A DNA stretch of 64,000 nt from Allobosea sp. (lineage in GTDB: Bacteria > Pseudomonadota > Alphaproteobacteria > Rhizobiales > Beijerinckiaceae): positions 1-64,000 of the forward strand of contig JAAEQB010000031.1 in NCBI GenBank assembly GCA_024231975.1, given 5' to 3'. The translations under genes and the position numbers were made by a program. The stretch's first letter is position 1. Every line of letters begins with the position of its first letter. Shown here in pieces: positions 59,076 through 64,000 of this stretch. The notes under the pieces are model-generated. The model searched no databases. It was not told where the DNA came from and saw only the letters and a program-made list of their open reading frames with translations.

Positions 59076-60032
59076 CTATCTGCCCAATGGCGGCGTGCCG
59101 TGGGTGTGAAAGCTCTCGATCGTCTTCAGCCCCCAGGCCTGCCCCTTCTTCCGCTCCTCTTCCGTCCAGGTCACGGTCTGCCAGTCCGGATCGAGGATCA
59201 GGCGCGCCCCGGCATTGGCGATCTCGACGCGATTTCCGGCGGGCTCGTAGACATAGAGGAAGAAGGTCTGCTGCACCGCGTGCTTGTGCGGCCCGGTCTC
59301 GATGAAGACGCCGTTCTCGAGGAAGAGATCGGCCGCCTCCAATATGTGCTCGCGCTGGTCCACCGCATAGGTGACATGGTGGAAGCGCCCGCGTGCCGGT
59401 GTGTGGTCGCGGGTATAGGCGATATCGTAGCTCTTGTTGTTGACGGTGAACCAGCAGCCGCCGACCTCACCAGAATCGAGCACGATCTGCTCGGTCACGC
59501 GGCTGCCCAGCGCCTTCGGCATGAAGTCGCGGATCGCCGCGACGTCCTGCGCCAGCAGGTTGAGATGGTCGAGCCGGCGTACCGCGCAGCCCCGGCCATG
59601 GTTGCGCTGCGCCTGGTTCTTGAGGGCGGGCCGCTCCTTCTCCGGAGCGGCATATTTGTTGGTCTCGAAATAGATCTCGAAGACATGATCGTCGGGATCG
59701 CGGAAGCGATAGGCCCGGCCATGGCCGAGATCGCCCTCGCTCCAGCCGATGCCGCAGCCCATCGCCTCGATCGCCGCGACGCGGCGCAGGAGCGCCGCCT
59801 CGCTTGAGGCGCGATAGCCGATATGGCCGACGCCCGTCGTCTTCGCCGCGGTGAGCTTCAGCGTGTGGAACTCGTAATCGTCCCAGGCGCGCAGGTAGAC
59901 GCTGTCGCCTTCGCGCCCGCTCTCCGTCAGCCCGAAGATGTCGACGAAGAAGTCGAGGCTCTCCTGCGGCTTGTTGGTGAAGAGCTCGACATGGCCGAGA
60001 TGGGCGATGTCGAAGCAGGGCTCGGTGCTCAT
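59076..60032 (-). CDS. type I extradiol (VOC) ring-cleavage dioxygenase
   Basis: 318 residues, two VOC domains. First domain starts IAHLGHVELFTNKP; the second contains the iron-ligand segments LDHLNLLAQD and RFHHVTYAVD and the extradiol signature FFLYVYEPAGNRVEIANAG with the ligand Glu. This is the catechol 2,3-dioxygenase (metapyrocatechase) type, using Fe2+ to cleave a catechol-like ring. The ATG overlaps the stop of the MetE-like gene. Last gene of the leftward operon; no further ring-degradation genes are in the window. Confidence 0.9.
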   Translation of the reverse strand: MSTEPCFDIAHLGHVELFTNKPQESLDFFVDIFGLTESGREGDSVYLRAWDDYEFHTLKLTAAKTTGVGHIGYRASSEAALLRRVAAIEAMGCGIGWSEGDLGHGRAYRFRDPDDHVFEIYFETNKYAAPEKERPALKNQAQRNHGRGCAVRRLDHLNLLAQDVAAIRDFMPKALGSRVTEQIVLDSGEVGGCWFTVNNKSYDIAYTRDHTPARGRFHHVTYAVDQREHILEAADLFLENGVFIETGPHKHAVQQTFFLYVYEPAGNRVEIANAGARLILDPDWQTVTWTEEERKKGQAWGLKTIESFHTHGTPPLGR

Positions 60033-61138
60033 CCCCAGACTTCCCTTGCGACTTCGAGGATGCGCGAGAGCTTGGCCCATTGCTCGTCCTCGGCCAGGAC
60101 ATTGCCTTCTTCCGTCGAAGCGAAGCCGCATTGCGGCGACAGGCAGAGCTGCTCCAGCGGCGCATACTTGGACGCTTCCTCAATGCGGCGCTTGAGATTG
60201 TCCTTGCTTTCGATCTCGCCGAATTTCGAGGTCACCAGCCCGAGCACGACCTGCTTGTCGCCCTTGGGCAGGAAGCGCAGCGGCTCGAAGCCGCCGGAGC
60301 GGTCGTCGTCCCACTCCATGAAATAGCCGTCGACATTGATCTCGTTGAAGACCATCTCGGCGACCGGCTCGTAGCCGCCAGAGGCGATGAAGGTCGACTT
60401 GAAGTTGCCGCGGCAGGTATGGGTGGTGATCTGCATGTCGGCGGGCTTGGCTTTCAGCGCCGCATTGAGCACGTCGCGATAGATGAAGACCAGTTGCTCG
60501 GGATCGTCGCCGCGCTCGGCGAGCATCTTGCGCTGCTCGGGATCGCAGAAATAGGACAGGCTGGTGTCATCGAGCTGGAGGTAGCGGCAGCCGGCATCGT
60601 AGAAGGCCTTGATCGCCTTGGCGTAGACCTTGCCGAGATCCTCGTAATAGTCCTCGATCCTGAGGTAAGCGCTCGGATCGATCGCCTTCCGCCCACCGCG
60701 GTAATGCAGCATGGACGGGCTCGGAATCGTCATCTTCGGCACGCGGCTGGTCGTCGAGGCCAGGAACTTGAAATGGGCGAGATGCGGGTGATCGTCCGGG
60801 AAGTCGAGCTTGCCGGTGACGCGGACCGCATGGCCCTTGGTGGTGACGCCCTTGAACTGGATGCCTGAATCGGTCTCGAAGCTGGTGACGCCGGACAGGC
60901 CGTCGAGGAAGTCGAAATGCCAGAAGGCGCGGCGGAACTCGCCATCGGTCACGGCCTGCAGGCCAACCTCCTCCTGCTTGCGCACGAGCTTCCTGATCTC
61001 CTCGTCCTCGATCGCCGTCAGCTCGGCCTGACCGATCTCACCGGCCGCATGTTTGGCGCGGGCGTCCTTCACCGGCGCGCTGCGCAGCAGGCTGCCGACC
61101 ATGTCGCCCCGGAACGGCGGCTTCTGTCTCTGGCTCAT
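60029..61138 (-). CDS. MetE C-terminal-like zinc methyltransferase
   Basis: 369 residues, one TIM barrel as in the catalytic half of cobalamin-independent methionine synthase. Zinc site: His-x-Cys in ITTHTCRGNF and Cys in LSPQCGFAST, with the homocysteine-binding YLQLDDTSLSYF upstream. Stand-alone proteins of this size often act on thiols or other substrates such as coenzyme M, aromatic methyl ethers or organosulfur compounds, rather than making methionine. Here it sits between livF and a ring-cleavage dioxygenase, so a degradative methyl-transfer or thiol step is plausible. The start is the ATG of MSQRQKPPFRG. Confidence 0.82.
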   Translation of the reverse strand: MSQRQKPPFRGDMVGSLLRSAPVKDARAKHAAGEIGQAELTAIEDEEIRKLVRKQEEVGLQAVTDGEFRRAFWHFDFLDGLSGVTSFETDSGIQFKGVTTKGHAVRVTGKLDFPDDHPHLAHFKFLASTTSRVPKMTIPSPSMLHYRGGRKAIDPSAYLRIEDYYEDLGKVYAKAIKAFYDAGCRYLQLDDTSLSYFCDPEQRKMLAERGDDPEQLVFIYRDVLNAALKAKPADMQITTHTCRGNFKSTFIASGGYEPVAEMVFNEINVDGYFMEWDDDRSGGFEPLRFLPKGDKQVVLGLVTSKFGEIESKDNLKRRIEEASKYAPLEQLCLSPQCGFASTEEGNVLAEDEQWAKLSRILEVAREVWG

Positions 61139-61169
61139 GGCGTTTCCTTTCCTCGGTTCTGTCGTTGGC

Positions 61170-61877
61170 TCAGGCGGCTGCGAGGCCGAGATGGCGCTCC
61201 AGCCGTGACGGGTCGGCGAGGAGCTCGGCACTCCCCGCGGCGAGGACGATGCGGCCGCGCTCGAGCACGATCGCCTCGTCGGTGAGCTCCAGGATCTTGC
61301 GGGCATGCTGCTCGATCACGATCGCCGAGAGCTCCTCCTCGCGGACGAGGCGTTTCAGGGCGCGCAGCAACTCCTCGACGATGATCGGCGCCAGCCCCTC
61401 GGTCGGCTCGTCCAAGAGCAGCAGCTTGGGGTTGAGCATCAGCGCCCGGCCGATCGCCAGCATCTGCTGCTCGCCCCCGGAGAGCTGGTTGCCGAGATTG
61501 CCCTTGCGCTCGGCAAGGCGCGGGAACATCGCGAAGACGCGCTCGGTCGTCCACGCGCCCGGCGTCGCCACCGCTGTCAGGTTCTCCAGAACGGTCAGCG
61601 ACTTGAAGATGTTGCGCTCCTGCGGCACCCAGCCGATGCCGGCATGGGCACGCTGCTCGGGCGAGGCCGTGGTCAGGTCGCGCCCGGCGAGCACGATCCG
61701 CCCGCCGCGGCGGCGGGTGACGCCGATGATGCTGTTGACCAGCGTGGTCTTGCCGACGCCGTTGCGGCCGAGCAGCGCCAGCGAGCGCCCCTCGGCCAGT
61801 GCAAGATCGATGTCGAACAGCACCTGGGCCTCGCCATAGCCGGCGCTGAGGCGTTCGAGGGTCAGGAGTTCAGCCAT
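61170..61877 (-). CDS. livF: branched-chain-type ABC transporter ATPase LivF
   Basis: 235 residues. Walker A GRNGVGKTT, Q-loop WVPQERNIF, signature LSGGEQQMLAIGRAL, Walker B LLLLDEPTEGLAP, H-loop VIEQHARKIL. The ERNIF and EGLAP text marks LivF. Overlaps livG by eight bases. It powers the import of a hydrophobic amino acid, amide or aromatic acid. Confidence 0.93.
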   Translation of the reverse strand: MAELLTLERLSAGYGEAQVLFDIDLALAEGRSLALLGRNGVGKTTLVNSIIGVTRRRGGRIVLAGRDLTTASPEQRAHAGIGWVPQERNIFKSLTVLENLTAVATPGAWTTERVFAMFPRLAERKGNLGNQLSGGEQQMLAIGRALMLNPKLLLLDEPTEGLAPIIVEELLRALKRLVREEELSAIVIEQHARKILELTDEAIVLERGRIVLAAGSAELLADPSRLERHLGLAAA

Positions 61878-62622
61878 GGCCGTGCTCCCCGAGATAGGCG
61901 GCGCGCACCGCGGGGTCGTTGGCGATCTCGCTGGGTGTTCCGTCCGCCAGCAGGCGGCCATTGACCAGCACGGTGATCCGCGTCGCGAAGCGGAAGACCA
62001 GGTCCATGTCGTGCTCGATCAACAGGACCGAGACATCCTCGGGCAGGCCGGCGACCGTCGCCATCAACTCGCGTCGCTCCGCCTCGGGCACGCCCGCTGC
62101 CGGCTCGTCGAGCAGCAGCACGCTCGGCCTCGCGGCGAAGGCGGCGGCGATCTCGATCTGGCGCTGCTTGCCATAGGGCAAGGTCGCGATGCGCTCGTCC
62201 ATGATGTCGTCGAGCCTGAAGCGGGCGAGGATCTCGGCCGTCTCTGCGACGAGTTCCTTGTCCCTGTCGAGCGCACGCAAGGGCTGCCGGCCGCGTCCGA
62301 GCCGCTCGGAGATCACCAGCGCGATCATCTCGACCGGCGTCATTGTTCCGAAGAGCTGGTTGATCTGAAAGGTCCGCGCCAGCCCGCGTCCGACGCGGAC
62401 CTCGCGTGGCAGAGTAGTGATGTCCTCGCCCATCAGTTCGACCCGACCCGAGCTGGGGCGCAGGACCCCGGTCAGCTGGTTGACGAAGGTGGTCTTGCCG
62501 GCGCCGTTCGGGCCGATCAGCGCGTGGCGGGCGCCTTTCGCCAGCGTGAAGTCGACATGGTCGGTCGCAATGATGCCGCCGAAGCTCTTGCACAGATCGA
62601 AGGTCTGTAGCGCCACGCTCAT
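61870..62622 (-). CDS. livG: branched-chain-type ABC transporter ATPase LivG
   Basis: 250 residues from MSVALQTFDL. Walker A GPNGAGKTT, FQINQLF segment, an ATP-signature region with LPYGKQRQIEIAAAFA (typical loose LivG signature), Walker B LLLDEPAAGV and H-loop IEHDMDLVF. The C-terminal YLGEHGHG tail is LivG-like. Start overlaps livM by four bases. Confidence 0.93.
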   Translation of the reverse strand: MSVALQTFDLCKSFGGIIATDHVDFTLAKGARHALIGPNGAGKTTFVNQLTGVLRPSSGRVELMGEDITTLPREVRVGRGLARTFQINQLFGTMTPVEMIALVISERLGRGRQPLRALDRDKELVAETAEILARFRLDDIMDERIATLPYGKQRQIEIAAAFAARPSVLLLDEPAAGVPEAERRELMATVAGLPEDVSVLLIEHDMDLVFRFATRITVLVNGRLLADGTPSEIANDPAVRAAYLGEHGHG

Positions 62623-63626
62623 GTCGACGCCCTCCGGCCGAGACGCGCGACACGGCCGACCACCGCCTTGATCCCGCCATGGATCAGTTCGCGCCCGCCG
62701 AGCACGAACAGGACGAGGAAGAGCCCGATCCAGAACATCCAGTATTGCGGCGTGAAGCTCGCGATCACGTCCTGCAGCAGCTTGAAGGCAACCGCGCCGA
62801 TCAGCCCGCCATAGAGATAGCCGGCTCCGCCGATGATCAGCACCAGCATCAGGTCGGCGGAGCGATGGAAGGCAAGCACGTCGAGCGAGACGAACTGCGT
62901 GGTCTGGGCGAGCAAAGCACCCGCCGCCCCCGCATAAGCCGCCGCCAGTGTGTAGACCGCGACGAGGCGCCAGTGCAGCGGCACGCCCGAGGCCGAGGCG
63001 CGCAGGGGATTGTCGCGGATCGCCCGCAGCGACAGGCCAAAAGGCGAGCTCACAATGCGCCGCGCCAGCACGAACAGCACGAACAGCACGGCGAGCGAAT
63101 AGAGATAGGCGACCTTGCCGAAGATATCGAACTCGAACAGGCCGAGCACCGGCCCCATCATGATGCCCTGCAGGCCGTCGGCGCCACCGGTAAGCCAGCC
63201 GAGCGAGTTCGCCAGCTCCCCCAGGATCAGCGCGATACCGAGCGTCACCATCAGGCGCGTCAGGTCGCTGCCGCGCAGGATCAGCGGACTGGTGAGGAGG
63301 CCGAGCAGGCCGGCAGCCCCCATCCCGACTGCAAGGCCCGCCAACGGATCGGCGCTGGCATGCTTGGCAAAGAGCCCGGCTGCATAGGCGCCGAAGCCGA
63401 AGAAGGCGGCGTGCCCAAGCGAGACGATGCCGGCATAGCCGAGGATCAGGTCGAGCGAGAGCGCGAACAGCCCGAGGATCGCGATCTCGTTGAGGATCAG
63501 GAGCTGGCGCGGCAGCAGGAAGAAGGCCGCCAGCGCCAGGACCCAGAACACGATCTCGGCCAGATGCCAGCGCCGGGCTCCATAGAGCGAGCGCTGGACG
63601 CGCGCCTCGATGCTGTCGGCCTTCAT
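62619..63626 (-). CDS. livM: branched-chain-type ABC transporter permease LivM
   Basis: 335 residues with 9-10 hydrophobic segments. LivM signs: DLILGYAGIVSLGHAAFFGFGAYA and RAIRDNPLRASASGVPL, with the conserved loop AIRDNP that contacts the ATPase. Starts where livH ends (4-base overlap). Confidence 0.92.
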   Translation of the reverse strand: MKADSIEARVQRSLYGARRWHLAEIVFWVLALAAFFLLPRQLLILNEIAILGLFALSLDLILGYAGIVSLGHAAFFGFGAYAAGLFAKHASADPLAGLAVGMGAAGLLGLLTSPLILRGSDLTRLMVTLGIALILGELANSLGWLTGGADGLQGIMMGPVLGLFEFDIFGKVAYLYSLAVLFVLFVLARRIVSSPFGLSLRAIRDNPLRASASGVPLHWRLVAVYTLAAAYAGAAGALLAQTTQFVSLDVLAFHRSADLMLVLIIGGAGYLYGGLIGAVAFKLLQDVIASFTPQYWMFWIGLFLVLFVLGGRELIHGGIKAVVGRVARLGRRAST

Positions 63627-64000
63627 GCCCGGCCCCTGGCGAACAGGCCATGCGGCCGCGTGATCAAGAGAACCACCATCAGCGCGTAGATGATGAAAGC
63701 GCCGAGCTGCGGCACCAGATACTTGCCGGCGACGTCGGCGACCCCGAGCAGCATCGCCGCGAAGAACGGTCCGGAGATGGTCGAGGTGCCGCCGACGGTC
63801 ACGACGATCAGGAAGTAGATCATGAACTTCAGCGGGAAGGTCGGATCGAGCCCCATCAACTCGATGCCGAGCGCGCCACCCAAGCCCGCGAGGCCGGAGC
63901 CGAAGGCAAAGGTCAGCGCGAACAGACGGTTGACGGGAATGCCGAGGCCGCGCGCCACCCTGGCATCGTCGACCGCGGCGCGCAGCCGGCTGCCGAAGCG
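63623..64000 (-). CDS. livH: branched-chain-type ABC transporter permease LivH (partial)
   Basis: The 3' part, 125 codons in view; the frame is open through the right-hand edge, so the start lies outside the window. The text RFGSRLRAAVDDARVARGLG with ...GIPVNRLFALTFAFGSGLAG is the conserved ATPase-contact loop and following helices of LivH, ending ITRPHGLFARGRA. A substrate-binding protein gene is presumably beyond the edge or unlinked. Confidence 0.92.
   Translation of the reverse strand, partial: RFGSRLRAAVDDARVARGLGIPVNRLFALTFAFGSGLAGLGGALGIELMGLDPTFPLKFMIYFLIVVTVGGTSTISGPFFAAMLLGVADVAGKYLVPQLGAFIIYALMVVLLITRPHGLFARGRA

Overview
The window is GC-rich, densely coded, ordinary-looking chromosomal DNA from an alphaproteobacterium of the order Hyphomicrobiales (Rhizobiales). 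The evidence is an Irr-type iron regulator with its iron-control-element box, a bacterial homospermidine synthase, an Omp19-like lipoprotein, a fused IolC-DUF2090 inositol kinase, and several copies of the intergenic palindromes (…CCGGTTCCCACTTTTT…) typical of this order. A Bosea-like genus is my best guess, but that is inference from gene content only. I see no phage, integrase, transposase, CRISPR array or rRNA. One tRNA (Ala-CGC) is present.

Layout. 0.2-3.3 kb: Omp19/protease-inhibitor-like lipoprotein, a Rid-family protein and a periplasmic glucan biosynthesis protein. 3.3-8.4 kb: a polyamine locus with a long structured leader, ornithine decarboxylase, GNAT acetyltransferase, metallophosphoesterase and homospermidine synthase, closed by a strong terminator. 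8.4-13.7 kb: two unknown exported or membrane proteins, aspartate-semialdehyde dehydrogenase, a DMT transporter and an alpha/beta hydrolase. 13.6-17.4 kb: a TetR regulator divergent from an EmrAB-type drug pump, with two copies of the same palindromic operator between them. 17.4-19.7 kb: an iron-storage block (irr, a BFD-like ferredoxin, bfr) with Irr boxes, then a MOSC protein. 19.7-27 kb: housekeeping and small envelope genes (double cold-shock-domain protein, carbonic anhydrase, YggU/YggT, tRNA-Ala, LysR plus a Tat-exported amidohydrolase, PsiF-like protein).

26.9-41.1 kb is a myo-inositol catabolism region. A leftward operon iolR-iolC-iolD-iolE-iolB plus an unknown coupled gene diverges from SDR-iolG-inositol monophosphatase-Fe3+/sugar-phosphate-type ABC transporter. 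A GGAA-N6-TTCC operator lies between the two arms. IolG, IolE, IolD, IolB and IolC together convert myo-inositol to 2-deoxy-5-keto-gluconate 6-phosphate, and the DUF2090 domain fused to IolC is the likely aldolase. No iolA is in view.

41.2-51.6 kb is a leftward, almost gapless 11-gene string. It encodes a HAD phosphatase, class III aminotransferase, arginase-fold enzyme, EamA/SMR half-transporter, alpha/beta hydrolase, BioF2-like acyltransferase, second half-transporter, DUF2147 protein, histidine kinase, NtrC-type regulator and MipA/OmpV outer-membrane protein. I do not recognise it as any described pathway. It looks like synthesis, membrane translocation and regulation of an amino-containing envelope component or small molecule, and it is the best candidate here for an undescribed system.

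51.6-59 kb: an IclR regulator, a fused HyuA-HyuB hydantoinase/oxoprolinase, an OPT-family transporter and an AroM protein form a rightward uptake-and-hydrolysis operon. 59-64 kb: a leftward operon with livH (cut by the window edge), livM, livG, livF, a MetE-like zinc methyltransferase and an extradiol-type ring-cleavage dioxygenase, which is probably a catabolic module for an unidentified aromatic or related compound.
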